This document shows, piece after piece, positions 35,375 through 44,005 of a DNA stretch of 58,248 nt. A program made the translations under genes and the position numbers. The number at the start of each line of letters is the position of its first letter. The first letter of the stretch is position 1. Under the pieces are notes generated by a model that saw nothing but the letters and a program-made list of their open reading frames with translations, did no database searches and had not been told where the DNA came from. Where the stretch lies: contig CADBHB010000014.1 of NCBI GenBank assembly GCA_902794395.1, forward strand, positions 1 to 58,248. Direction: 5' to 3'. This DNA is from an uncultured Ruminococcus sp. (GTDB lineage Bacteria; Bacillota; Clostridia; Oscillospirales; Acutalibacteraceae).

Positions 35375-35401
35375 AGGAGCCGCTTGTCAGCGGCTCCTCC
35401 C
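35375..35401. terminator. Second hairpin, probably minus-strand terminator
   Basis: Perfect 9-bp stem AGGAGCCGC/GCGGCTCCT. Read on the minus strand it is followed by a T-rich stretch (TTTCGGCTTTTT), which suits the small gene at 35511-35777. The 35402-35510 stretch before that gene is AT-rich and shows nothing else. Confidence 0.5.
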
Positions 35402-35510
35402 GGATTTAGAAGTTTTGAAATTAACGTGAAAAACGTGGATGTTGTAATTAATTAATCGACAAAATCTTTTCAAAATACCTTTCCAAAAAACCTTCCCGAA
35501 TCGCTTTTTC

Positions 35511-35777
35511 TTATCCTACCTTGGCTTCGGCGGTGTCGCCGAAGAAGTTGAATCTGAAAAGCTTGGATTCGTCATTCTTGTTTTCGCAATAGACGCTTGC
35601 CTCGGCGATCTTGCCGCCCTCAATAAGCTTGGTCAAGCCGACCAGCTGGCAAAGCTTTGATTTGAGGTTGAGTCTGTCGCCCTCGGTGGTAACAAGAAAT
35701 ACGTTGCCCTCGCAGGTATCAAGCACGGCGAGGAACTCTGCTACATCAATGTTGTGTAGATCCATGATGGGTGTCAT
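35511..35777 (-). CDS. Conserved small protein of unknown function
   Basis: An 88-residue cytoplasmic protein (MTPIMDLHNIDVAEFLAVLD, then CEGNVFLVTTEGDRLNLKSK, LCQLVGLTKLIEGGKI). The pattern of a short amphipathic start followed by VxLVTxEGDRLNLKSKL recurs in small clostridial proteins sometimes mislabelled polyA polymerase; no nucleotidyltransferase motif is present. AAGGAGGAAG precedes ATG at good spacing. An internal ATG at residue 5 is an alternative. It is monocistronic with a promoter about 180 bases upstream, giving an unusually long leader for such a short gene. Confidence 0.7.
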   Translation of the reverse strand: MTPIMDLHNIDVAEFLAVLDTCEGNVFLVTTEGDRLNLKSKLCQLVGLTKLIEGGKIAEASVYCENKNDESKLFRFNFFGDTAEAKVG

Positions 35778-35956
35778 ATAGCTTCCTCCTTAAAAGATCA
35801 GCTCAGTGATTTTTACGGAGCCGACCGATAAATATCGTGCGCCATTTACCATTTGGCAAATCATGATTTTTTATCGACCTTTTGTTATTCAGTTGTTACT
35901 CGAGTAGCTTGTGAATCAAGCCGATTTGTCAAGCGGACTTTTACTTGACACTCATT

Positions 35957-35984
35957 ATTATACTCAGTTTTCTGAAAAAGTCAA
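35957..35984 (-). promoter_or_regulatory. Promoter of the 88-residue protein gene
   Basis: Minus strand TTGACT (35984-35979), 16-bp spacer, TATAAT (35962-35957). The leader of about 170 bases is not a riboswitch I recognise. The 35985-36237 stretch beyond is AT-rich without a gene. Confidence 0.65.
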
Positions 35985-36237
35985 CAATTTTCAGAATTAA
36001 TATTTGGTGACTATGCTATTTTGAAGTCAATTATCGCCAATACTGCACGTTGGGTTTTGTGCATAATTCACAAGTTAGTGCTTTGAAAGAAATAAGACTG
36101 TTAAAAAATTAACGGAGTATTTGGGCAAAGTTGACAACTTAATCCTCCGCGGACAAAAAACTGCGTGATGATTTTACAAACTTGACCCTCCGCCGCTCTC
36201 GGCAGGACGGAAATGTCGGCATGATTTGGCTTGTGTA

Positions 36238-36266
36238 TTGACGATTTTGGGGTTTGCGGCTATAAT
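36238..36266 (+). promoter_or_regulatory. Promoter of the phosphohexomutase gene
   Basis: TTGACG at 36238-36243, 17-bp spacer, TATAAT at 36261-36266. Confidence 0.75.
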
Positions 36267-36307
36267 GGAAGATAAAGTACACACCATATATGGAAAAGGG
36301 GATCGGA

Positions 36308-37810
36308 ATGTTAAACGAGTTTTTCAAGCGATTCAAAAGCGGTACCGACATCAGAGGCGTCGCCGTAGAGGGCGTTGAGGGTCAAAACGTTGACCTCACC
36401 GATGAGGTCGTGGAAAAAATGGCGGACGGCTTTGTGCTGTGGCTCGCCGAAAAGGTAGGCAAGGCGCCGGAGGAGCTGACGATTTCCGTCGGCAGAGACA
36501 GCCGCGTGTCGGGGCCTCGCCTTATGGAGCTGTGCTGCGGGCGCTTTGAGCGCGCGGGCGTTCGGGTGCTGCGCTGCGGTCTGGCGTCTACGCCCTCGAT
36601 GTTCATGACCACCGTAGACCTGGGCTGTGACGGCGCGCTGCAGCTTACCGCAAGTCATCATCCCTTCAACAGGAACGGACTTAAATTCTTCACCCGCGGC
36701 GGCGGTCTGGAGGGAAGCGACATAGAGGCTATCCTCCAGTTCGCGCAGGACGGCGCTCAGCCCGACGCGCGTGACGGCGGCAGCGTGACCGACGTTGACT
36801 ATATGACCGACTACGCAAAGGGGCTTTGCGAGAAGATAAAAAATGAAGTGAACGCCGAAGACCGTGACCATCCGCTCAAGGGCTTCCATATAGTTGTGGA
36901 CGCGGGCAACGGCGCGGGCGGATTTTACGCCGAAAAGGTGCTTGAGCCACTGGGAGCCGACACCTCGGGCAGCCGCTATCTTGAGCCGGACGGCATGTTC
37001 CCCAACCATGTACCCAACCCCGAGGACGCGGAGGCTATGGCGTCTATCTGCGAGGCTGTGCGCGAAAACAACGCCGATCTGGGCGTTATCTTCGACACCG
37101 ACGTTGACCGCGGCGGCGCGGTGGACAGCAAGGGCAACGAAATCAACCGCAACCGTCTGGTGGCGGTCGCGGCGGCGATAGCTTTGGAGGGCAACGAAGG
37201 CGGCACCATCGTCACCGACTCCATCACTTCGGCGGGCTTGAAGGAATTTATCGAAACCGACCTCGGCGGCAGGCACTACCGCTACCGCAGGGGCTACAAG
37301 AACGTTATAGACAAGGCGATCGAGCTTAACGCTCAGGGCATAAACTGTCCGCTGGCTATCGAGACCTCGGGTCACGCGGCGATGCGTGAGAACTACTTCC
37401 TCGACGACGGCGCCTACCTCTGCACCAAAATCATCATCAAGGCGGCGCAGCTCAGGCAGCAGGGCAAGGACCTCAGCGACCTGACCGCCGACCTAAGAGA
37501 GCCGCTGGAGAGCCGCGAGGTGCGCTTCCAAATAACCGAGAAGGATTTTCGCGCCTGCGGCGAAAGGATAATTGCCGAGCTTACCGCTTATGCCGAAAAG
37601 CAGCCGGGCTGGCAGCTTGCCGACGACAACCGCGAGGGCGTGCGGGTGTCCTTTGACAAAGAAAACGGCGACGGCTGGTTTTTGCTGCGCCTGTCCGTGC
37701 ACGACCCCATCATGCCGCTTAACATCGAAAGCGACAGCGAGGGCGGCGCAGAGGTGATCTACGACCGGCTTTACCGCTTTTTAAAGACAACCCAAGGCTT
37801 AAAGCTTTGA
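36308..37810 (+). CDS. Phosphoglucomutase/phosphomannomutase family enzyme
   Basis: A 500-residue alpha-D-phosphohexomutase that moves phosphate between C1 and C6 of a hexose, feeding cell-wall or glycogen sugars. The phosphoserine loop is TASHHPFNRNGLKFF, the Mg loop is VIFDTDVDRGGAVD (DxDxDR), the sugar loop IETSGHAAMRENYFLDDGAY. The C-terminal phosphate-binding loop reads NREGVRVSFD instead of the usual RxSGTEP, as in a distinct clostridial subgroup. I start at ATG 36308 with AAAGGGG seven bases upstream; ATG 36290 has no site. Specificity for glucose or mannose is open. Confidence 0.9.
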   Translation: MLNEFFKRFKSGTDIRGVAVEGVEGQNVDLTDEVVEKMADGFVLWLAEKVGKAPEELTISVGRDSRVSGPRLMELCCGRFERAGVRVLRCGLASTPSMFMTTVDLGCDGALQLTASHHPFNRNGLKFFTRGGGLEGSDIEAILQFAQDGAQPDARDGGSVTDVDYMTDYAKGLCEKIKNEVNAEDRDHPLKGFHIVVDAGNGAGGFYAEKVLEPLGADTSGSRYLEPDGMFPNHVPNPEDAEAMASICEAVRENNADLGVIFDTDVDRGGAVDSKGNEINRNRLVAVAAAIALEGNEGGTIVTDSITSAGLKEFIETDLGGRHYRYRRGYKNVIDKAIELNAQGINCPLAIETSGHAAMRENYFLDDGAYLCTKIIIKAAQLRQQGKDLSDLTADLREPLESREVRFQITEKDFRACGERIIAELTAYAEKQPGWQLADDNREGVRVSFDKENGDGWFLLRLSVHDPIMPLNIESDSEGGAEVIYDRLYRFLKTTQGLKL

Positions 37811-37821
37811 TACAGATACGC

Positions 37822-37840
37822 GCCCCGCACAGCGCGGGGC
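37822..37840 (+). terminator. Probable terminator after the phosphohexomutase gene
   Basis: Seven-bp stem GCCCCGC/GCGGGGC with a 5-base loop followed by a mixed T-rich stretch. The next gene starts 33 bases on and has no clear promoter, so read-through is possible. Confidence 0.5.
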
Positions 37841-37872
37841 TGCATTAATTTTTATTTGGAGTATGATGACAA

Positions 37873-39060
37873 GTGGATATTCTGGAAGTACTTAAGGATC
37901 TTGCGATAATAGTCGTTTTCGCCAAGGTGTTCGGTCTTATCGCGCGGAAGCTCAAGGCTCCGCAGGTGGTAGGAGAGATCGTAGCGGGACTGCTTATCGG
38001 TCCCAGCGTGCTGGGCATAGTGCAGCTCAACGATTTTCTTAACATCTGCGCGGGCATCGGAGTGGTTCTGCTGATGTTCTCGGCAGGTCTGGGCACCAAT
38101 CTCAGGCAGCTTCTGCACACGGGCGTAAAGGCGCTGCTTATCGCCTGCGCGGGCGTGCTGCTGCCGCTTATCGGCGGCACGCTGCTCTACCTAGGCTTTT
38201 ACGGGTATGACGGCGTGGGTACGCCGCATTTCTTCACGGCGGTTTTCATCGGCGTCATTATGACCGCCACCAGCGTTTCCATCACCGTGGAAACGCTCAA
38301 GGAGCTGGGCAAGCTGAAAACCGAGCTGGGCACCACCATCCTCAGCGCGGCTATCATAGATGACGTTATCGGCATCATGGTGCTTACCTTCGTGATAGGC
38401 TTCAAAAACCCCGACAGCAACCCCGGCATGGTGGCTCTGAGCACCGTGGCGTTCTTCGCGCTGGCGGTGGCGCTGGGCTTTGTTATTTACAAGGTGTTCA
38501 AGCTGATAGACAGACGCTGGCCGCACACGCGGCGCATACCCATCCTGGCGCTGGCGCTGTGCTTCGGGCTGAGCTACGCGGCTGAGCGCTTTTTCGGCAT
38601 AGCCGACATAACGGGCGCGTATGTAGCGGGCATAATCCTCAGCAAGCTGCACGATTCCGATTATATCGAGGAAAAAATGGACATCAATTCATATATGATC
38701 TTCGGCCCCATCTTCTTTGCCAGCATAGGACTGAAAACCAAGATCGACGGCATCACCTGGGACCTTGTGCTGTTTTCGGCGGCGTTTGTGGCGGTGGCGC
38801 TGGTTAGCAAGATCATAGGCTGCGGCGCTATGTCGCGGCTGTGCGGCTTCCGCGGCATCGACACCCTCAAGGTGGGCGTTGGCATGATGACCCGCGGCGA
38901 GGTGGCGCTGATAGTCGCCCAAAGGGGACTCAGCGAGGGCATGATAAGCTCGTCGTACTTCACCTCGGTGATACTGCTGATAATAGTGTCGAGCGTTTTG
39001 ACGCCGATATTTTTGAAACTATTGTACGCAAAGGACAAAAAAAGCGTGGTTCAGTTTTGA
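37873..39060 (+). CDS. CPA2-family cation:proton antiporter
   Basis: A 395-residue membrane protein of the monovalent cation:proton antiporter-2 family (KefB/NapA-like), exchanging Na+ or K+ for protons. It has about 12-13 membrane segments; key segments are APQVVGEIVAGLLIGPSVLG, the short FSAGLGTNLRQLL, and TILSAAIIDDVIGIMVL with the paired Asp of the ion site, then MTRGEVALIVAQRGL near the C-terminus. No C-terminal TrkA-N domain is present, unlike full KefB. The start is GTG 37873, with GGAG 12 bases away, a weak spacing. It probably follows the phosphohexomutase on one transcript. Confidence 0.88.
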   Translation: MDILEVLKDLAIIVVFAKVFGLIARKLKAPQVVGEIVAGLLIGPSVLGIVQLNDFLNICAGIGVVLLMFSAGLGTNLRQLLHTGVKALLIACAGVLLPLIGGTLLYLGFYGYDGVGTPHFFTAVFIGVIMTATSVSITVETLKELGKLKTELGTTILSAAIIDDVIGIMVLTFVIGFKNPDSNPGMVALSTVAFFALAVALGFVIYKVFKLIDRRWPHTRRIPILALALCFGLSYAAERFFGIADITGAYVAGIILSKLHDSDYIEEKMDINSYMIFGPIFFASIGLKTKIDGITWDLVLFSAAFVAVALVSKIIGCGAMSRLCGFRGIDTLKVGVGMMTRGEVALIVAQRGLSEGMISSSYFTSVILLIIVSSVLTPIFLKLLYAKDKKSVVQF

Positions 39061-39073
39061 GCCACGCATTTTT
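39044..39073 (+). terminator. Terminator overlapping the antiporter stop codon
   Basis: Stem GCGTGG/CCACGC with a 12-base loop that includes the TGA at 39058-39060, followed by ATTTTTA. The left arm is thus inside the coding sequence. Confidence 0.7.
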
Positions 39074-39087
39074 ATTCGGAATTGGAT

Positions 39088-39449
39088 GGTGCGGAAAGCG
39101 CCCACCGGCGGCGGCAAGCGCCGCCCCTACGACACGCAGCGACGTTTCGGAGTATGCAAGCATACTTTCGCCGCCGTTGAAAAAATAGTTATAAAGGAAA
39201 ACAAAGCACAACGGCGAGCTTGCCGCAAAGGACAGACCCACCGTTGATGATGTTTTATAAAAGATGAAAGTTCTCCAAAGGCGGAGATAGCGCCCACCGG
39301 CGCCCCACCGGCGCCCGCCTTTGGAAGAATAGTTATAAAGGAAAACAAAGCACAACGGCGAGCTTGCCGCAAAGGACAGACCCGCCGTTGATGACGTTAT
39401 AATTTAGATGAAAGTTTTCCAAAGGCGGAGCGATGCAACATTCTGTTGC
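39088..39449. repeat. Repeat array D: mixed units and a 66-bp direct repeat
   Basis: It contains both linker types of the family (GCGCCCACCGGCGCC and, inverted, GTATGCAAGCATACTTTC), core ends in both orientations, and a segment of about 66 bases (from ATAGTTATAAAGGAAAAC through AACGGCGAGCTTGCCGC to CCGTTGATGA) present twice, near 39185 and 39329, 144 bases apart. It ends with GGCGG, six bases, and the 6-3-6 hairpin GCAACATTCTGTTGC at 39435-39449. The GH31 gene's stop codon (TAG on the minus strand) borders this hairpin. Confidence 0.8.
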
Positions 39450-41350
39450 TAAATGTATATCGAGCCTTCGGGGGACAGGTCCTTTGTCCGCATGGCGGGC
39501 TTGCACAGGGGGATGTGCCTGTCCTTTTTAATAAACAGCGGCACCTCGTTTAGGGCTACCTTCACGTAATGCAGACCCTTTGACAGCTCCTGCTTTTCCA
39601 CCCGTTCGCCGCTTAGCTTTACAAAGGTCATGTCCTCGGGCAGATACACCGTTCTGCCGCTTGCGTTCTGCTCGTATACGGGCGCTATCATGCACTCCTC
39701 GCCCAGCATAAGCTGGGTCTCGCACTCTCGGGCTATTTGGTCGTCGGGGTAGTCAAAGGACAGCGGGCGGAACATCATATCGTTGTTCTCGCTCGCCTTC
39801 ACAAAGGTGTCGTACAGATACGGTATCAGGCGGTAACGCACCTGTATCACGTCGCGGAAGTCCTCGGGGCGCTCAAAGCGGTAGCCCTCCTGGTCGCGGG
39901 TGCCAAGCGCGGAGTGGTTGCGCATGAGCGGAGTGAATACGCCCAGCGCCAAAAACCGCAGCACCAGGTCGCGGGTGGCGTTTTCGTTGAAGCCGCCCAG
40001 GTCGGCTCCGCAGTACAAAAAGCCGCACATATTCGCCGAGGGCAGCATTTTGAGGTCAAGCAGGATGTGCGACCACCACGAGTGGTTGTCGCCGAACCAG
40101 ATGCCGCTGCAGCGGTGAGCGCCGATATAGGACGCGCGCGAGAACATCAGTATTTTGCCCCTGCCGAAGGTCCTTTCAAAATACTCGCCTGCCGCTCTGG
40201 TCATGCCTGCGCCGTAAAGGTTGTGTACGCGCTGATGGTTGACCTGTTTGCCGTTTATGTTGTGGAAGATGCGCGCGTAGTCGTCCTGCGAGTTAGACAG
40301 CCCCATAAAGGTGTCCTTCAGGTTAAAGAACCTGCCGAGGTCGAGGTTCTCGCCCCTGAGCGCCGCAGCCTTGTCAAGGGCATTTTCAACGCCCTCAACG
40401 GAGTAGAACAGCGCAGGCTCGTTCATGTCGTTCCAAAAGCCGTCGATGCCCATGTCGGTCAGGCGCTTGTATTTTTCGCCGAACCATCGGCGCACCTCGG
40501 GGTCCAAAAAATCAGGAAAGGCGCACACGCCGGGCCAAACTCCCGCCTCAAAGACGCTGCCGTCCGCCTTTTTGCAGAAAAAGCCCTTGGCTTTGCCCTC
40601 CTCATAAAGGAAGTAGCCGTTCTCCTTCTTTACTCCGGCGTCGATGATGGGTATGAGATGTATGCCCTGTTCCTTTTTTTCGCGTACATAGGACGCAAAG
40701 TCGGGAAACGCCGTTTCGTTTATCGTGAAATCCTTGTAGCTGTCCATGTAGTCGATGTCGAGATAAACGCAGTCTAGCGGGATGCCGGCGGCGTCGTGCC
40801 CCGCGACGACGCTGTCCGCCGCTTCGGCGTTATGGTAGCTCCAGCGGCTTTGCTGAAAGCCGAACGCCCAAAACGGAGGTATGTAGCTTTGCCCGATGGC
40901 TGCGCGGAACTCGCGGACGATGTCGCGCGGAGAGCCGCCTTCTATCAAATAAATATCCAGATCGGCGCCCTCAACGGTGATCTCGGCCGTGTCCTGCCGC
41001 GTGTAGCCCAGATCCCAGCGGATGCGCGCGGGAAAGTCGATAAACAGCCCGAAGGTGCGGCTGCCGCTGAGCAGGATGAAGTTGTGCGCCGCGTAAAGCG
41101 CCTCTTTGGTTTCGGTGTGGAAGGGGTCGTCGCTGCAATAGCTTTGGTAGATCCAGCCGCGTTTGTTGATGCCGCGCGGGGCTTCGCCCAGCCCGTAGAG
41201 TATATCGTCTGGCTCCATCAAAAACGAAAAGCAGAACCTGCCGTCCTCAAAGCGGTGCTCAAAGGGAAAGTCCGCCATAGCGCGCGGCTCAAGGCGCAGC
41301 ACCGTCGCCTCGGTGCAGATGGGGTCGCCGTGTGTGAACTTGGTTATCAT
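39449..41350 (-). CDS. GH31 alpha-glucosidase family glycoside hydrolase
   Basis: A 633-residue cytoplasmic enzyme (no signal peptide) that hydrolyses terminal alpha-glucosides, probably maltose- or isomaltose-type oligosaccharides. The N-terminal beta-sandwich has LYGLGEAPRGINKRGWIYQS; the barrel shows PPFWAFGFQQSRWSYHN, DCVYLDIDYMD and the nucleophile Asp in DGFWNDMNEPALF, then NHSWWSHILLDLKMLPSANM. I start at ATG 41350, where AGGAGG lies six bases upstream; the longer reading runs across the promoter. Its stop codon is supplied by the end of repeat array D. No transporter or regulator is adjacent. Confidence 0.9.
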   Translation of the reverse strand: MITKFTHGDPICTEATVLRLEPRAMADFPFEHRFEDGRFCFSFLMEPDDILYGLGEAPRGINKRGWIYQSYCSDDPFHTETKEALYAAHNFILLSGSRTFGLFIDFPARIRWDLGYTRQDTAEITVEGADLDIYLIEGGSPRDIVREFRAAIGQSYIPPFWAFGFQQSRWSYHNAEAADSVVAGHDAAGIPLDCVYLDIDYMDSYKDFTINETAFPDFASYVREKKEQGIHLIPIIDAGVKKENGYFLYEEGKAKGFFCKKADGSVFEAGVWPGVCAFPDFLDPEVRRWFGEKYKRLTDMGIDGFWNDMNEPALFYSVEGVENALDKAAALRGENLDLGRFFNLKDTFMGLSNSQDDYARIFHNINGKQVNHQRVHNLYGAGMTRAAGEYFERTFGRGKILMFSRASYIGAHRCSGIWFGDNHSWWSHILLDLKMLPSANMCGFLYCGADLGGFNENATRDLVLRFLALGVFTPLMRNHSALGTRDQEGYRFERPEDFRDVIQVRYRLIPYLYDTFVKASENNDMMFRPLSFDYPDDQIARECETQLMLGEECMIAPVYEQNASGRTVYLPEDMTFVKLSGERVEKQELSKGLHYVKVALNEVPLFIKKDRHIPLCKPAMRTKDLSPEGSIYI

Positions 41351-41380
41351 CGGTAGCCTCCTGTCGGTGTTGATAACACA

Positions 41381-41409
41381 AGTATAATATATTATTTCCG
41401 AACAATCAA
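41381..41409 (-). promoter_or_regulatory. Promoter of the GH31 gene
   Basis: Minus strand TTGATT (41409-41404), 17-bp spacer, TATACT (41386-41381). Confidence 0.7.
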
Positions 41410-41452
41410 CACCCGAGCGGCGTTTGGACGCAAAAAAATAAAACCGCAACTG

Positions 41453-41481
41453 TTGAATTTATTATTCATATATGGTATAAT
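41453..41481 (+). promoter_or_regulatory. Promoter of asnB
   Basis: TTGAAT at 41453-41458, 17-bp spacer, TATAAT at 41476-41481; 41 bases before the asnB start. Confidence 0.7.
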
Positions 41482-41522
41482 AAAACAGTGTATTGAAATC
41501 CAACCTGAAAGGGGTTTTGAAT

Positions 41523-43934
41523 ATGTGTGGTATCTGCGGCTTTACAGGCCAAACAGACGACCGTGACAAGGTGATCCGAAGGATGACCGAGGTCATAACT
41601 CACCGAGGGCCCGATTCCGACGGCTTTTTCAGCGATGAAAACATCGCCATGGGTTTTCGCCGGCTGTCCATCATTGACCTCGACGCGGGCAACCAGCCCA
41701 TCTTCAACGAGGACAAAACGCTGGTGCTGACCTTCAACGGCGAGATCTACAACTACAAGCAGCTGCGCCAGGAGCTTGTTGAGAAGGGTCACAAATTCGC
41801 TACCGATTCCGACAGCGAGGTGCTCGTCCACGGCTTTGAGGAGTGGCAGGAGGACCTTTTGCCTCGTCTGCGCGGAATGTTCGGCTTTGCCATTTACAAC
41901 ACTGTCGACCGCTCCCTATTCATCGCCCGCGATTTCTTCGGAATAAAGCCGATGCACTACACCATGATAGGCAACGACTTCGTCTACGCAAGCGAGATCA
42001 AGAGTATTCTGGAGCACCCCAAGTTTGAAAAGCGCTTCAACACCCGCGCGCTGGACACCTACCTGTCGTTCCAGTACGCGCTGCCGCCCGAGACCTTCTT
42101 CGAGGGCGTATACTGCCTTATGCCGGGTCACTATCTCTGGTACAAAAACAACGACATCGAGATAACCCGTTACTTTGAGCCGCGCTTCAAGCCCGACGAG
42201 AACATGTCGGAGGAGGAAGCGGTAGACAAGATCGAAAAGGTATTTGAAAACTCCGTCAACGCCCACAAGATCGCCGATGTCGAGGTAGGCTGCTTCCTGT
42301 CCTCGGGCGTGGACTCCAGCTACGTGTCCACCTACTTCGCCGACCAAAAGACCTTTACCGTCGGTTTTGACTTCGGCGAGAAATACAACGAGATAAGCTG
42401 GGCTGAGGCGCTCAGCAAGGAGATCGGTGTGGAGCACCACACCCACCTGATCTCAAGCGAGGAGTTCTGGGACGCGGTGCCCACCGTGCAGTATCACATG
42501 GATCAGCCGCTCGCCGACCCCTCCTGCATCGCGCTGTACTTTGTATCGCGCCTTGCCAGCCGCTATGTAAAGGTCGTCCTTTCGGGCGAGGGCGCCGACG
42601 AGCTGTTCGGCGGCTACACCTGCTACAACGACCCGCGAGTTTTTAGAGTATATCAAAAGATAGTCCCGCATTTTCTGCGCAAAGCGCTGCGCGCTATAGC
42701 CCGCAAGCTGCCCGACATCAAGGGACGCGACTATCTCATCCGCGCCTGCGACAAGCTGGAGGAGCGCTACATCGGCAACGCCTTCATGTACGACCTCAAG
42801 CAAAAGCAAGCCCTTCTTAAAGACCCCTCCATCGCCACCGCTCCGCAGACAAAGACGCGCAAGTATTACTACCGCTGCCGCAAGTACGACGACGTAACCA
42901 AGATGCAGTACCTCGACATCAACCTTTGGATGGTCGGCGACATCCTGCTCAAGGCGGACCGCATGAGCATGGCTAACTCGCTTGAGCTGCGCGTGCCCTT
43001 CCTGGACAAAGAGGTGTTCAAGGTGGCGTCCTCGCTGCCTACCGACCTCAGGGTCAACAAGTACAACACCAAGTACGCCATGCGCAAGGCGGCGGTCAGG
43101 CATATGCCCGAGTCCACCGCCGAAAAGGAGAAGCTCGGCTTCCCCGTGCCCACCCGCGTATGGCTGCGTGACGAAAAGTTCTACAACATAGTCAAGAAAA
43201 AATTCCAGGGCAAGACCGCCGAAAAGTTCTTCAACACCGACGCTCTGGTAGCGTGGCTGGACGAGCATTTCAGCGGCAGGGAGGACAACAGCCGCCGCGT
43301 TTGGACGGTGTATGTTTTCCTGGTTTGGTACGACATCTATTTTGACGAGGAGCACCCCAAGGTAGAAAAGCCCGTCAACCATTTGGATGAGCTTAAGGCT
43401 GTTGCCGAGGCAAGACGCGAAAAGCAGATAAACGCGCCTGCCGAGGTCATCATGGCGGCTGCCGAGGAGGCTATCAGCGGCGGCTACAGCGTGTCGGAGA
43501 TACATCCGATCCGCCGCGACAAAGCTGAGGAAGCACCCGCAGAGGAAACACCCGCCGAGGAAGCGCCCGCCGAGGAAACACCCGCCGAGGAAGCACCCGC
43601 TGAGGAAGCACCCACTGAGGAAGCGCCCGCAGAGGAAGCGCCCGCAGAGGAAGCTCCCGCCGACGACGGCGCCGAGCCGGCTTTGGTAGAGAACGAGGAG
43701 GAGCCATCCGCCGCTGCCGAGGAAGAGGAGGCTTATGTCAACATCTCCAACCCCGAGGACGACGAGGTCTACGAGGCTCCGCGCAAAACGGCCACTACCC
43801 CTCAGGAGCAGGTGCAGTTCGCTATCGACAGCATCGAAAAGCGCTCAAAATACCTCGACGAGCCAAATGTGATCTCCGACGAGGCGGTCGACGACATCGT
43901 AAGTCAGATCAGCTTCTTTGAGGACGACGAATAA
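41523..43934 (+). CDS. asnB: Asparagine synthase (glutamine-hydrolysing) with long acidic tail
   Basis: An 803-residue enzyme making asparagine from aspartate, ATP and glutamine. The mature N-terminus MCGICGFTG has the Cys2 nucleophile, so the start is ATG 41523. The glutaminase domain (to about 190, with FNGEIYNY) is followed by the synthetase domain with the ATP-pyrophosphatase loop FLSSGVDSSYVS and GEGADELFGGY. Typical enzymes end near residue 610-630; here about 170 residues follow, including about eleven copies of EEAPAEE-type repeats (about 672-720) and a final conserved-looking segment (TPQEQVQFAIDSIEKRSKYL). AAAGGGG lies upstream. The tail's job is unknown. Confidence 0.93.
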   Translation: MCGICGFTGQTDDRDKVIRRMTEVITHRGPDSDGFFSDENIAMGFRRLSIIDLDAGNQPIFNEDKTLVLTFNGEIYNYKQLRQELVEKGHKFATDSDSEVLVHGFEEWQEDLLPRLRGMFGFAIYNTVDRSLFIARDFFGIKPMHYTMIGNDFVYASEIKSILEHPKFEKRFNTRALDTYLSFQYALPPETFFEGVYCLMPGHYLWYKNNDIEITRYFEPRFKPDENMSEEEAVDKIEKVFENSVNAHKIADVEVGCFLSSGVDSSYVSTYFADQKTFTVGFDFGEKYNEISWAEALSKEIGVEHHTHLISSEEFWDAVPTVQYHMDQPLADPSCIALYFVSRLASRYVKVVLSGEGADELFGGYTCYNDPRVFRVYQKIVPHFLRKALRAIARKLPDIKGRDYLIRACDKLEERYIGNAFMYDLKQKQALLKDPSIATAPQTKTRKYYYRCRKYDDVTKMQYLDINLWMVGDILLKADRMSMANSLELRVPFLDKEVFKVASSLPTDLRVNKYNTKYAMRKAAVRHMPESTAEKEKLGFPVPTRVWLRDEKFYNIVKKKFQGKTAEKFFNTDALVAWLDEHFSGREDNSRRVWTVYVFLVWYDIYFDEEHPKVEKPVNHLDELKAVAEARREKQINAPAEVIMAAAEEAISGGYSVSEIHPIRRDKAEEAPAEETPAEEAPAEETPAEEAPAEEAPTEEAPAEEAPAEEAPADDGAEPALVENEEEPSAAAEEEEAYVNISNPEDDEVYEAPRKTATTPQEQVQFAIDSIEKRSKYLDEPNVISDEAVDDIVSQISFFEDDE

Positions 43935-43950
43935 CAAATATAATACCCGC

Positions 43951-43975
43951 AAGGCGCACCTGAGCGTGCGCCTTT
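43951..43975 (+). terminator. asnB terminator
   Basis: Nine-bp stem AAGGCGCAC/GTGCGCCTT with a 6-base loop, followed by TCAT; the T run is short, so it may leak into the Nudix-ribF genes. Confidence 0.6.
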
Positions 43976-44005
43976 CATATGCGGCGGCAATATCGGGAGG
44001 CGACT

